Origin: Roseburia sp. 1XD42-69
GTDB taxonomy: Bacteria; Bacillota; Clostridia; Lachnospirales; Lachnospiraceae
DNA length: 64,000 bases
Reading direction: 5' to 3'
Assembly (NCBI RefSeq): GCF_003612565.1
Contig: NZ_RAZG01000002.1
Span: 110,477-174,476, forward strand
In this document: positions 34,567-43,888 of the stretch, piece after piece
Layout: each line of letters starts with the position of its first letter
How positions within the stretch are numbered: the first letter of the stretch is position 1
Made by a program: the position numbers and the translations under genes
Notes under the pieces: model-generated
Databases searched by the model: none
Told to the model about the DNA's origin: nothing
The model's input: the letters and a program-made list of their open reading frames with translations, nothing else

Positions 34567-36879
34567 ATGAGTAAAGGAAATACCAAGGCAATCAGAAACC
34601 GAGCCTGGCTTTTTTTCAATATTGGCTGGACAGTTGTATATCTTTTGTGGAGAACCTTCCGTACAGTGCCCCTCCATGACGGCATAGTGTCGGCGGTGGC
34701 GGGAATCTCTCTCCTTGTGGTGGAGATTTTTGGAATGTTTGAAGCTTTCGTGCACTATTTTAATATGCATAAAATCGAAAATCATGAAATTCCGGTGGTT
34801 CCCCCAGAGGAATACCCGGATATCGATGTGCTTATCGCTACATATAATGAGCCGCCGGAGCTTTTGTATAAAACCGTAAACGGCTGCGTCCATATGGAAT
34901 ATCCCGATAAAAACAAAGTTCATATCTATATCTGTGATGACGGAAACCGCAGTGAGATGAAAGAACTCGCCCAAAAAATGGGGGTGGGTTACTTAAACCG
35001 CGAGGATCACAAGGGCGCAAAGGCAGGAAATTTAAACCATGCCATGTCAGTCACCTCCTCCCCTTTGATTGCCACTTTTGATGCGGATATGATTCCCAGA
35101 AGAGAATTTCTCATGGTGACGGCTGCCTACTTTGTGGACCAGGAGATAAAAAACAGGGAGTTAGAGGAAAAAGACAGGATTAAAATCGGCTTTATCCAGA
35201 CACCCCAGAGTTTCTATAATCCGGATTTGTTCCAGTTTAATCTCTTTTCTGAGAGTACGATTCCAAATGAACAGGACTATTTCTATAAAGACGTGCAGGT
35301 GTCCAGGAATAAAAGCAACAGTGTAATTTATGGAGGATCCAATACCCTGATTTCCAGGGAGGCGTTAAATGACGTGGGAGGTTTTTATACCAAGAGTATT
35401 ACGGAGGATTTCGCCACAGGAATGTTGATACAGGGTAAGGGATATAAGTGCCTGGCAATAAACCACGTGTTAGCTTCCGGGCTTTCCCCAACAGATTTAA
35501 AGAGCCTGATTAACCAGAGGGTGCGCTGGGGCAGAGGATGTATCCAGACGGGAAGGAAGATGCATCTGATTTTCAACCTAAAATTAAAGTTTAAGCAGAA
35601 AATAAATTATCTGGCTTCTGTGTGGTACTGGTATGCCTCCTGGAAGAGGCTGATTTATATTATGTCCCCCATTCTCTTTGCCACATTTGGGGTGATGGTA
35701 GTCAAGTGTACTTTGATGGAAGTTTTGATTTTCTGGCTGCCTATGTATATCAGCAGTAATATCTCCTTAAAGATGATGAGCCGGAACATCCGCACCACAA
35801 AGTGGACGAACCTTTATGAGACGATTATTTTTCCCTTTATGTTAATCCCTACCTTGCTTGAGACATTCTGTATCAGCATGAAGAAGTTTAAGGTGACAAA
35901 AAAAGAGAGGAAACAGGAGGAGAGAAACTGGCCCTACGCTATCCCACATGCCATACTTGTGGTTTTGTCTGTGATTGGAATCGTAAACTGTATCTCATGG
36001 ACTTTTGCCACAGGAAGAATTGATTATATTGTGATTCTTTTCTGGCTGTTTTTGAATCTGTATAATATTGTCATGTCCCTGTTTTTTATTCTGGGAAGAA
36101 AGACTGTGCGGAATGCGGAGCGGCAGAAAGTTTCCATACCCTGTGTGGTAAAGACACGGTTCGAGGAGATGGAGGGGGTCACGGAGGATATATCGGAAAG
36201 CGGGACATCCATTTATCTCAATGTGCCCTGTGATATAGAGGAGGACGAGCCGGTCACCCTTACATTGGACGACGGGTATTATCACGCCGAAGTGGAGGGA
36301 AGGGTGGTCTCCGTTGCCAACAGAGACGGAAAGAGATGGAGGTATGCCTTTAAAATAGTGGATTTAAAGGACAGCAGGGCAGAGTACTGCCAGCTGATTT
36401 ATGACAGGGAGCCCTCCCTGCCCACCAACCTGGACGAGTCCCAGAGCAGTTTTGAGGATTTGAAGAAGAATGTGACCAAACGTATGGTAAACTCGGAGTT
36501 TCACAACAGGAAGAAGGCCAGAATCCCTGTCAACAAAACATTTTTGGCTGACGGGTATAATGAAGTGATGATGGTAAACTATAATTATGACTATGTGCTC
36601 CTGGAAAAACGCCTGGGCCTGGGACGTTTCCTGGAGCTGGAACTGGAGGATGGCTTAAAGCTGGAACTGGGGAAATACCGGGAGCTGGGGCGGGGGGGAA
36701 TTCTCTACCGTGTGGAAAATGAAGCCGAGCTCTATGAGGATTTTGTCCTTCACACAAAAATCAGGGAGTGGATTATGAAGCTGCTTGCCCTGGAGGAAAA
36801 CCAGGTGGAGGAGAAGGCGCAATACAGCAAAAAACATGTTGTTAAGGAAGATGAGTTTTCGGAAATGGAATGTCTGTAG
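34567..36879 (+). CDS. Cellulose-synthase-like family 2 glycosyltransferase with PilZ domain
   Basis: A 770-residue membrane glycosyltransferase like BcsA/CcsA. Two N-terminal helices precede the GT-A domain, which has all processive-GT motifs: Asp87 (DVLIATYNE), DAD at 172-174, TED at 279-281 and QRVRW at 317-321. About six more helices follow. A PilZ domain starts near residue 515; RQKVSIPC and DISESG (541-546) are its c-di-GMP contacts, so activity is likely c-di-GMP dependent. Residues 640-740 form an extra module of unknown fold starting NRKKARIP. It should polymerise UDP-glucose and extrude the beta-glucan. First gene of a five-gene cluster. Confidence 0.9.
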   Translation: MSKGNTKAIRNRAWLFFNIGWTVVYLLWRTFRTVPLHDGIVSAVAGISLLVVEIFGMFEAFVHYFNMHKIENHEIPVVPPEEYPDIDVLIATYNEPPELLYKTVNGCVHMEYPDKNKVHIYICDDGNRSEMKELAQKMGVGYLNREDHKGAKAGNLNHAMSVTSSPLIATFDADMIPRREFLMVTAAYFVDQEIKNRELEEKDRIKIGFIQTPQSFYNPDLFQFNLFSESTIPNEQDYFYKDVQVSRNKSNSVIYGGSNTLISREALNDVGGFYTKSITEDFATGMLIQGKGYKCLAINHVLASGLSPTDLKSLINQRVRWGRGCIQTGRKMHLIFNLKLKFKQKINYLASVWYWYASWKRLIYIMSPILFATFGVMVVKCTLMEVLIFWLPMYISSNISLKMMSRNIRTTKWTNLYETIIFPFMLIPTLLETFCISMKKFKVTKKERKQEERNWPYAIPHAILVVLSVIGIVNCISWTFATGRIDYIVILFWLFLNLYNIVMSLFFILGRKTVRNAERQKVSIPCVVKTRFEEMEGVTEDISESGTSIYLNVPCDIEEDEPVTLTLDDGYYHAEVEGRVVSVANRDGKRWRYAFKIVDLKDSRAEYCQLIYDREPSLPTNLDESQSSFEDLKKNVTKRMVNSEFHNRKKARIPVNKTFLADGYNEVMMVNYNYDYVLLEKRLGLGRFLELELEDGLKLELGKYRELGRGGILYRVENEAELYEDFVLHTKIREWIMKLLALEENQVEEKAQYSKKHVVKEDEFSEMECL

Positions 36880-36897
36880 CAAACAAGGAGTATCTGT

Positions 36898-37989
36898 ATG
36901 AAGTTAAAGAAAACTGTAAGTGTGGCTTTTCTGGCATTTTTTCTGCTGCTTCCCCACATAAATGCCCAGGGGGAAAAAACACTTGACTTTAAAGAATATA
37001 TCCCCGGAGGGGAAACGGGGGAAAATGTTTCCGTAAAAACAGATGTGGAAAAGGGAAAGCTGGATATCCAGTTTTCCTTTGAGGAGACAGGATATCACAC
37101 GGTGACTGCATTTCAAAATGATATGCAGGAGTTACAAGATGAAATAGGAGTGCGCTTTACTATGGAAAACCTTTCAGGAGGAACGGCCAGAATGAATCTG
37201 GCGTTGATTAACAGCGAAGGTACAGTGCTCCAGGTGAAAGACGGATGCTACGTTCGTCTCACAGAAAAAGACGCTTCAGGAGAAGCTTCCTATTCCCTTG
37301 CGGAAAATGGATGTTTTGAAGTTCCGGAAGGTTTTTACGGGGACGTGGAGATACCCTTTTCTCTCTACGCCAGTGAATTTGGGGAGGCGGACCATTCCTT
37401 GGAAAAGATTACAGGATATGGCATGGTTTGTGTGACAGAGGGAAAAACCCCTTGCCATTTGGTGTTCCACCACATGTCTTTTGCGGATAAAAAGCATATG
37501 AGGGATGCAAAGGATCCGGCATTTCTTGCCATAGAAGGCCCGGACTCCATGTTAAAATCCCATGTGGGGGAGAGCAAAGAAAATTATAGGGCCCTTGTAT
37601 ATAATATGCTGGGGGAAGGGGAGGAGACGAATGCTTCTTTTTCATCAGGAGATTCCCAGGGTATTATGGTGGACAAAGATGGGTGGGTTATGGTTCCGGC
37701 AGGGTTAAGTCTGGAATCTTTTACCCTGGAAGCCTCCATTTCCGGGGGGATGAAAGCGCAGAAAACGATTTTGCTCCAGGAATCCTGGACCAGACAGGTG
37801 CTTACAGAAAACGGTTATGATGCTTCCATTGCGCCTCCCTCCGAGATTGTGTCCGTGGAAGGCGAGATGGCATTTTTGACACAAGAGCGGATTTTATGGA
37901 TCATACGTCTAAGTTTTGGGGCAGGGGTACTGATTCTTTTTGCATATTATGCCGCTGTCCGCAACCGAAATCGTATGAGGAGGGAGTAA
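36898..37989 (+). CDS. Exported membrane-anchored protein of the cellulose cluster (possible BcsB-like partner)
   Basis: A 363-residue protein with an N-terminal signal peptide (about 1-23) and a C-terminal transmembrane helix (about 333-355) ending in basic NRNRMRRE. The extracellular part looks all-beta and has no catalytic motif I recognise. Its topology matches BcsB, the exported partner of BcsA, but it is about half the size and I see no clear BcsB sequence signature. AAGGAG precedes the ATG, 18 bp after the synthase gene; the MBOAT gene follows after 2 bp. Role assigned from position only. Confidence 0.6.
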   Translation: MKLKKTVSVAFLAFFLLLPHINAQGEKTLDFKEYIPGGETGENVSVKTDVEKGKLDIQFSFEETGYHTVTAFQNDMQELQDEIGVRFTMENLSGGTARMNLALINSEGTVLQVKDGCYVRLTEKDASGEASYSLAENGCFEVPEGFYGDVEIPFSLYASEFGEADHSLEKITGYGMVCVTEGKTPCHLVFHHMSFADKKHMRDAKDPAFLAIEGPDSMLKSHVGESKENYRALVYNMLGEGEETNASFSSGDSQGIMVDKDGWVMVPAGLSLESFTLEASISGGMKAQKTILLQESWTRQVLTENGYDASIAPPSEIVSVEGEMAFLTQERILWIIRLSFGAGVLILFAYYAAVRNRNRMRRE

Positions 37990-37991
37990 AG

Positions 37992-39422
37992 GTGTTATTT
38001 TCCAGCATAGTGTTTCTTTTTTATTTTTTACCGGCAGTTTTGGCGCTTTACTATCTGTTCCGGTTTAATGTGCCCATTAAAAATGCCATATTGTTGGTGG
38101 CGAGCCTGTTTTTTTATGCCTGGGGAGAACCCTGGTTCCTTTTTGTCATGCTGGCCTCAATCCTGGGAAATTATTTTTTGGCCCTGTTTGTGGATAAATA
38201 CCGGGAGAAGCCCCAGAAAGCCAAATTTTTTGTGGTTTTATCGGTGGTTTTAAATATCGGGCTGTTATTTGTATTTAAGTATCTGGATTTTATTATCCGA
38301 AATGTAAATCAGGTGACGGGGAGGAATCTTCCCCTTACTGGGCTTGCCCTGCCCATTGGAATTTCTTTTTTTACCTTCCAGGCTATGTCTTATGTCATCG
38401 ATGTTTATAGGGGAAACGGGGAGGTGCAGAAAAATCCCTTTTATGTGGCTCTTTATATTGCATTTTTCCCTCAGCTCATAGCAGGGCCTATTGTGCGCTA
38501 TGAAACCATTGCACAGCAGATTCGCCACAGGACGGAGACGGTGGATAAATTTGCTGTGGGCGTCTGTCGGTTTATTTCAGGAATGGGGAAAAAAGTGCTT
38601 CTCTCCAATAATTTTGCTATCATCGCCGACCGCATTTTTGACGGCTATCAAAGCGGAAATTGCCCTGTGACCCTGGCCTGGCTTGGCTCTTTTGCCTACA
38701 CTCTTCAGATTCTTTTTGATTTTTCCGGGTATTCTGATATGGCCATCGGCTTAGGGTTAATGTTCGGCTTTAAATTCGAGGAGAACTTTAATTATCCCTA
38801 TATCTCAAAATCCATCGGAGAATTCTGGAGGAGATGGCATATTTCCCTGGGCACCTGGTTTAAGGAATATATTTATTTCCCACTGGGAGGCTCCCGGGTG
38901 AAAAATATGGATATTGTACTTCGGAATATGTTGGTGGTGTGGGTCTTTACCGGAATCTGGCATGGTGCGGAATGGACCTTTCTTATCTGGGGGCTTATCA
39001 ATTTTGCCGCCCTGGTGTTTGAGCGGTTTGTAGATTTTGAGGAGATTAAGGGACATGACGCCCTGCGATGGTTTTACACGATGTTTATTGTGAACCTGGG
39101 CTGGGTGATTTTCCGGGCGGAAAATCTTGTGTATGCAGGAAATTATATTAAGTGCATGTTTGGGTTTGGAGGTGGCGGCTTCTTTTCCAGTTATGCCCTT
39201 ATGTATTTAAAGGAATACGGCATTTATTTTATTGCAGCCGTGATATTCTGTATCCCTTTTGGAAAGCGGATGAACTATCTCATTACAAAAGACCAGGTGT
39301 CAAAGCCTGCGCTGCAGATTCTAAATACATTGTATCCCCTTGCCATGATTGGCATGTTTTTAATCTGTGTCACCTCACTGGTGAAGGGAAGTTACAACCC
39401 CTTTATTTACTTTAACTTTTAA
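37992..39422 (+). CDS. MBOAT-family O-acetyltransferase (AlgI/WssH-like)
   Basis: A 476-residue polytopic membrane protein. I start at GTG 37992 because AGGAGGGAG lies 7 bases upstream and the protein then opens with the typical MLFSSIVFLFYFLPAV. Family marks are PIGISFFTFQAMSYVIDVYRG, FFPQLIAGPIVRY, WHISLGTWFKEYIYFPLGG and the catalytic His324 in IWHGAEWTFLIWG. AlgI-type proteins move acetyl groups across the membrane for alginate or cellulose acetylation. Together with the next gene it should acetylate the polymer made by the cluster. Confidence 0.92.
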   Translation: MLFSSIVFLFYFLPAVLALYYLFRFNVPIKNAILLVASLFFYAWGEPWFLFVMLASILGNYFLALFVDKYREKPQKAKFFVVLSVVLNIGLLFVFKYLDFIIRNVNQVTGRNLPLTGLALPIGISFFTFQAMSYVIDVYRGNGEVQKNPFYVALYIAFFPQLIAGPIVRYETIAQQIRHRTETVDKFAVGVCRFISGMGKKVLLSNNFAIIADRIFDGYQSGNCPVTLAWLGSFAYTLQILFDFSGYSDMAIGLGLMFGFKFEENFNYPYISKSIGEFWRRWHISLGTWFKEYIYFPLGGSRVKNMDIVLRNMLVVWVFTGIWHGAEWTFLIWGLINFAALVFERFVDFEEIKGHDALRWFYTMFIVNLGWVIFRAENLVYAGNYIKCMFGFGGGGFFSSYALMYLKEYGIYFIAAVIFCIPFGKRMNYLITKDQVSKPALQILNTLYPLAMIGMFLICVTSLVKGSYNPFIYFNF

Positions 39423-39433
39423 GGAGGAGAGAG

Positions 39434-40633
39434 ATGGAAAAATTAAAAGGCAAGAAGATTGTGACAATGATTCTCTTTCTTATGTGTATTTTTCTCTACT
39501 CTGTGATAAATATTAAAAAAGAACTGCCTGTACTTAAGGAGACAATGGAAAATCTTGATTTTACAACAGGTTTCAATAATCAGATACACTCTCTGGAAAG
39601 CGCCATCAATGACAATGTGGCGGGAAAGTATTATTTTATTGACGCTTACGGCTATATGCAGCGCCTCTTGGGGAAAAATGAGGAATCCAATTTTGAGGTG
39701 GTAAAAGATACGGAGGGAAAACTCCATTACACCTATTTTACAGATAAGCCCAATGATACCCACGAGGTTGCAAAAAGGGTTTCTAACCTGAAAAAGGCGG
39801 TGGAAGGAGATGGCACAAAGGTGATTTACGTTCTTCCACCGGAAAAATATATTAAGGGACACACAAAATTTTCCACTGGAATTCCCTATCACATGGCAAA
39901 TGAGGCGGCGGATTTGTTTGTGGAGCATTTGGATGACTATGGCATTCCCTGCCTGGATTTAAGGGAAGGGTTAAAAACCAGCGGCCTTGATATGTCTGAG
40001 GTGTTTTATATCACAGACCATCACTGGAAGATTGAGACGGCGTTTTGGGCAGCCAGTTGTTTTGACAAATGGATGAATGAGACTTTTGGGGAAAATATGG
40101 ACCCAGAGGGGTTTTATGCAGACGACAATAACTACAACAGGATTACTTACAAAGAGATTTCCCTTGGCTCCATGGGGAGAAAAACAGGGCGCTATTATGC
40201 CGGGGTGGATGATTTCACCCTGATTTATCCCAAATTTGAGACAATGTATACCTATGTGAACACGATACAGCCGGATTTAAAGTATACCGGGCGCTTTGAG
40301 GAAGCCCTTATGGCCACGCCCATAATTCGCCAGAGCAGCGACCCTTTTGACGCGGATATGTATATGTCCTATCTCTACGGAAATCCTGCTTTTTCCCATA
40401 TTGAAAATATGAATCGGGAAGATGGGTTAAATATCTGTTTTATCAAGGATTCCTTTGCGGTTCCCTTTGCGGCCTTTACTTCTCTTAGATGCCATACGGT
40501 GGATATGATTGACCCCAGGTATTTTGAGGAGGATTATGTGGAAACCCTTCGGAAGGGGAAGTATGATTATGTAATCCTTATGGTTTCTCCCCAGAATCTG
40601 GTGGAAGAATTTTTCCCCTTTGGAGAAAAATAG
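39434..40633 (+). CDS. DHHW-family exported protein, probable polymer O-acetylation partner
   Basis: A 399-residue protein with an N-terminal signal anchor (about residues 8-26). The DHHW motif is at residues 195-198 (YITDHHWKIETAFWAA), with further SGNH-like elements such as FIKDSFAVPF near 335, whose Ser would be the nucleophile. These match the AlgJ/AlgX-like/DHHW group that works outside the membrane with MBOAT proteins to place acetyl groups on polysaccharide. AAGGAGGAGAGAG precedes the ATG, 11 bp after the MBOAT gene. Confidence 0.88.
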   Translation: MEKLKGKKIVTMILFLMCIFLYSVINIKKELPVLKETMENLDFTTGFNNQIHSLESAINDNVAGKYYFIDAYGYMQRLLGKNEESNFEVVKDTEGKLHYTYFTDKPNDTHEVAKRVSNLKKAVEGDGTKVIYVLPPEKYIKGHTKFSTGIPYHMANEAADLFVEHLDDYGIPCLDLREGLKTSGLDMSEVFYITDHHWKIETAFWAASCFDKWMNETFGENMDPEGFYADDNNYNRITYKEISLGSMGRKTGRYYAGVDDFTLIYPKFETMYTYVNTIQPDLKYTGRFEEALMATPIIRQSSDPFDADMYMSYLYGNPAFSHIENMNREDGLNICFIKDSFAVPFAAFTSLRCHTVDMIDPRYFEEDYVETLRKGKYDYVILMVSPQNLVEEFFPFGEK

Positions 40634-40649
40634 GAGGTTGCGTTGAAAT

Positions 40650-41750
40650 ATGAAAAGAAAACTGGCTTTTTTTATGGTGGTGTCTTTTCTCTTGTGCACA
40701 ATTTTCTCTGTCAGCGGATGTGCCGGGAAAAAGGAGAGTGAGGCAATGCTTTTTGTAAGAAAGATGGGGATGGGAATCAATATGGGAAATTCCCTGGATT
40801 CCACCGGGCTTTTGGAGTATAATCCTCTGGCTGATGATTTGGATTTTGAGACATTCTGGGGAAATCCCCCTCTCACCAGAGAACAGTTTCATGAGGTAAA
40901 GCTTGCGGGGTTTGGCACGGTGCGCATTCCTGTGACCTGGCAGGACCATATGGACGAAGAGGGAAAGGTTTCCCCTGTGTGGATGGGACGGGTGGATGAG
41001 GTGGTGCGCATGGCCTTAGGGGAAGATTTATATGTGATACTGGATACCCATCATGAGGACTGGCTGGATTTGGATGGGGCCAGCCAAAAGATAACAGAAG
41101 AAAAATTTGCTTTTTTGTGGGAACAGATTGCCCTGCAGTTTAAAGACTGCGGGGAAAAACTGCTTTTTGAGGGCTTAAATGAGCCCAGAAAACGGGACAG
41201 TGAAGGGGAGTGGCAGAAGGGGACCAAAGAGTCTAGGGAGATGTTAAACGCACTGAACAAAATTTTTGTGGATACGGTGAGACACTCCGGGGAGAGCAAT
41301 GAGTCCCGGTATCTTCTGCTGGCTCCCTATGCCTCAAACCCCATATCCGGGGGCTTTGAGGATTTTGCGCTGCCACAGGATTCCAGGCTGATTGTCTCCA
41401 TACATGCCTATTATCCCTATGACTTCTGCCAGAATATGGAAGATGGGGCTTCTGTTTCCTGGGACAGGGGCAGCCAGGGGAATACGAAAGAGATGAAAAA
41501 ATCTTTTGTCAATGCAAAAAGAAAGTTTGTTGACAAAGGGATACCTGTGATTATGACAGAGTTTGGATGTGTGGACAAATCCAATGAGGCAGCCCGGCAG
41601 GAGTGGACGAAATATGTGATGGAACTTTCAGAGAAGTATGAAATTCCCTGTATTTGGTGGGATGAGGGCAAAAATTATAAAATTCTGGACAGGACATTGC
41701 TGACCTGGGAAGAGGATATTCTTAAAATCCTTACGGGAAAAAAGGAATGA
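40650..41750 (+). CDS. GH5-family endoglucanase lipoprotein
   Basis: A 366-residue exported glycoside hydrolase. A lipoprotein signal peptide ends at the lipobox VSGC (Cys25). The catalytic domain has GINMGNSLD, LDTHHEDW, the acid/base Glu178 in FEGLNEPR, and the nucleophile Glu304 in VIMTEFGC, all as in GH5. It fills the place of BcsZ (GH8) in Gram-negative cellulose operons; clostridial cellulose clusters with a GH5 enzyme (CcsZ-type) are known. It likely trims nascent cellulose at the cell surface. GGAGG lies upstream, 16 bp after the DHHW gene; it is the last gene of the cluster. Confidence 0.92.
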   Translation: MKRKLAFFMVVSFLLCTIFSVSGCAGKKESEAMLFVRKMGMGINMGNSLDSTGLLEYNPLADDLDFETFWGNPPLTREQFHEVKLAGFGTVRIPVTWQDHMDEEGKVSPVWMGRVDEVVRMALGEDLYVILDTHHEDWLDLDGASQKITEEKFAFLWEQIALQFKDCGEKLLFEGLNEPRKRDSEGEWQKGTKESREMLNALNKIFVDTVRHSGESNESRYLLLAPYASNPISGGFEDFALPQDSRLIVSIHAYYPYDFCQNMEDGASVSWDRGSQGNTKEMKKSFVNAKRKFVDKGIPVIMTEFGCVDKSNEAARQEWTKYVMELSEKYEIPCIWWDEGKNYKILDRTLLTWEEDILKILTGKKE

Positions 41751-41751
41751 T

Positions 41752-41780
41752 TTGACTATTCCGGAATTTTCCGATATAAT
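41752..41780 (+). promoter_or_regulatory. Sigma-A promoter of the yicC-remA-gmk-rpoZ operon
   Basis: TTGACT at 41752-41757 and TATAAT at 41775-41780 with a 17-base spacer, immediately after the endoglucanase stop codon. Confidence 0.82.
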
Positions 41781-41845
41781 ATAAAGTAATTATGCGTATA
41801 GGCAGAATTTGGAAGAATGATAAGGGATTCAATCAGGGGGATTTC

Positions 41846-42724
41846 ATGATTAAGAGCATGACAGGATTCGGGCGCTGTGAAATTTTTGAAAACGACCGGA
41901 AATTTGCGGTGGAGATAAAGTCCGTAAACCACAGATATCTGGATGTTTCAATAAAGATGCCGAAAAAATTAAGTTTCTTTGAGAGCAGCATCCGAACCGT
42001 ACTAAAAGAGTATGTACAGCGGGGAAAAGTGGATGTTTTTATCACCTATGAGGACAATACGGAAGAAAATTTTTCGTTAAAATACAACGAAGATATCGCC
42101 GGGGCTTATTTAAAGTATCTTCGTCTTATGGGGGAGCAATTTGGTCTGGAGGATGATGTGCGGGTGAGCACTCTCTCCAGATACCCAGAAGTATTTACAA
42201 TGGAAGAACAAGGCGTGGACGAAAAGGAGCTTTGGCAGCTTTTGGAGCGGACTTTACGAAATGCCTGTGAGGCTTTCGTCCATTCCAGAATTGAAGAAGG
42301 GGAAAACTTAAAGCGTGATTTGTTGGAGAAGCTTCAAAAAATGGATTCTTATGTGGATTTTATTGAGGAGCGCTCCCCGGCTATTTTGCAGGAATACCGG
42401 GCACGCCTTGAGGCAAAGATGGGAGAACTCTTGGAAAACAGTACAATAGACGATTCCAGAATCGCTGCGGAAGTCACCATATTTGCGGATAAAATGTGTG
42501 TGGACGAGGAGACGGTTCGGCTGCGAAGCCACATTGAGAGTACCAGGACAGCCCTGTTAGAGGGTGGAAGCATTGGGAGAAAGCTGGATTTTATCGCCCA
42601 GGAGATGAACCGGGAGGCAAATACCATACTCTCTAAATCCAATGACCTGCAAGTTTCCGATACGGGAATTGATTTAAAGACAGATATTGAAAAAGTCAGG
42701 GAACAGATTCAGAATATTGAATGA
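41846..42724 (+). CDS. yicC: YicC/YloC-family endoribonuclease
   Basis: A 292-residue protein starting MIKSMTGFGR, the family signature; AGGGGG lies 5 bases ahead, so ATG 41846 is chosen over an upstream ATG at 41792. Other hallmarks are EIKSVNHRYLDVSIKMP and the C-terminal GRKLDFIAQEMNREANTI with SDTGIDLKTDIEKVREQIQN. YicC proteins are reported to be RNases. It heads the conserved clostridial cluster yicC-remA-gmk-rpoZ, and its stop overlaps the remA leader. Confidence 0.93.
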   Translation: MIKSMTGFGRCEIFENDRKFAVEIKSVNHRYLDVSIKMPKKLSFFESSIRTVLKEYVQRGKVDVFITYEDNTEENFSLKYNEDIAGAYLKYLRLMGEQFGLEDDVRVSTLSRYPEVFTMEEQGVDEKELWQLLERTLRNACEAFVHSRIEEGENLKRDLLEKLQKMDSYVDFIEERSPAILQEYRARLEAKMGELLENSTIDDSRIAAEVTIFADKMCVDEETVRLRSHIESTRTALLEGGSIGRKLDFIAQEMNREANTILSKSNDLQVSDTGIDLKTDIEKVREQIQNIE

Positions 42725-42741
42725 TATGCAGAGGTTTTTAT

Positions 42742-43005
42742 ATGGCAGAGCTTATGAATATCGGATTTGGCAATCTGGTACATACGGATAAAATCGTGGC
42801 GATCATCACACCGGATTCCGCCCCTGCAAAGCGGCTGGTGCAGCATGCGAAACAGGGAGAACGGATTGTGGATGCCACCCAGGGAAGAAAGACAAGGAGC
42901 ATACTTATTATGGAACAGCAGTTAGTGGTGTTGTCCGCCCTTGGCCCGGATACCCTGGCGGGCCGTTTTCACGAATTATTCCGGGAAACAGAGGAGGATA
43001 AATAA
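42742..43005 (+). CDS. remA: RemA-family DNA-binding regulator (DUF370)
   Basis: An 87-residue protein with MNIGFGNLV, VAIITPDSAPAKRL and the basic DATQGRKTRSILIM segment typical of RemA. In B. subtilis RemA activates matrix genes; ring-shaped DNA wrapping is known for the family. I start at ATG 42742, 7 bases after GAGG; an ATG at 42721 and one at 42754 are alternatives. Its stop TAA shares one base with the gmk start (TAATG). Confidence 0.92.
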   Translation: MAELMNIGFGNLVHTDKIVAIITPDSAPAKRLVQHAKQGERIVDATQGRKTRSILIMEQQLVVLSALGPDTLAGRFHELFRETEEDK

Positions 43006-43640
43006 TGGCACAGGAAGGGATTTTAATTGTGTTTTCCGGCTTTTCGGGAGCGGGAAAGGGCACCATAATGAAGGAACTTTTAAAGCGCTATCCAGATACA
43101 TATGCCCTTTCCGTATCTGCTACTACCAGAGCCCCAAGGCCCGGAGAGACGGAAGGAATTGAATATTTCTTTAAAACAAGAGAAGAATTTGAAAAAATGA
43201 TTGAAAAACAAGAGCTGATAGAGTATGCTAGGTACGTTGAAAATTATTACGGCACTCCAAAGGCATATGTGGAGGAACAGCTCCTGAAAGGAAAAGATGT
43301 CATTTTAGAGATTGAGATTCAGGGGGCACTAAATATTAAAAAAATGTTCCCCCGGGCACTGCTTTTGTTTGTGGCCACCTGTGATGCAAAGACGTTAAAA
43401 GAGCGCCTTTTGGGACGGGGCACAGAGACTTTGGATGTGATTCATGCCAGGCTTAAAAGGGCCGGGGAGGAGTCACAGGGAATGGAAAATTATGATTACC
43501 TGGTGGTAAATGAGGATTTGGAGCACACGGTGGAACAGGTACATTCCATTATATGCAATGAGCATAAGAGGGTGAGCCATAATCTGGATTTTATTGCCCG
43601 CATCAGAGAAGATTTAGAAGGTTTTTTGAAAGGAGAATAA
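43005..43640 (+). CDS. gmk: Guanylate kinase
   Basis: A 211-residue enzyme phosphorylating GMP to GDP with ATP. P-loop FSGFSGAGKGTI lies at residues 10-21; the GMP site includes SATTRAPRPGE and GIEYFF; the lid has RLLGRGTE. It overlaps remA by one base and rpoZ follows after 2 bases, so the genes are translationally coupled. Size is normal for the family. Confidence 0.97.
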   Translation: MAQEGILIVFSGFSGAGKGTIMKELLKRYPDTYALSVSATTRAPRPGETEGIEYFFKTREEFEKMIEKQELIEYARYVENYYGTPKAYVEEQLLKGKDVILEIEIQGALNIKKMFPRALLLFVATCDAKTLKERLLGRGTETLDVIHARLKRAGEESQGMENYDYLVVNEDLEHTVEQVHSIICNEHKRVSHNLDFIARIREDLEGFLKGE

Positions 43641-43642
43641 AT

Positions 43643-43888
43643 ATGATACATCCATCTTATGTTGAACTGATGAAAGTGGTAAATAACGATGTTGCCATAG
43701 GGGAGGAGCCGGTGGTAAACAGCCGTTATTCTATTGTGATTGCATCTGCCAAAAGGGCACGCCAGCTCATTGACGGCGCGGAACCCTTAGTTCCCAATGC
43801 ATACAATAAAAAGCCTTTATCCATTGCAGTGGATGAACTCTACAAAGGCGAAGTAAAGATTATGACGGAAGATGAGGTAGAAGAATAG
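43643..43888 (+). CDS. rpoZ: RNA polymerase omega subunit
   Basis: An 81-residue protein with the N-terminal IHPSYVELM and the core SRYSIVIASAKRARQLIDGA expected of omega, then KPLSIAVDELYKGEV. Omega helps assemble and stabilise RNA polymerase. AAGGAGAATA precedes the ATG. A long stem-loop follows directly after the stop. Confidence 0.92.
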   Translation: MIHPSYVELMKVVNNDVAIGEEPVVNSRYSIVIASAKRARQLIDGAEPLVPNAYNKKPLSIAVDELYKGEVKIMTEDEVEE

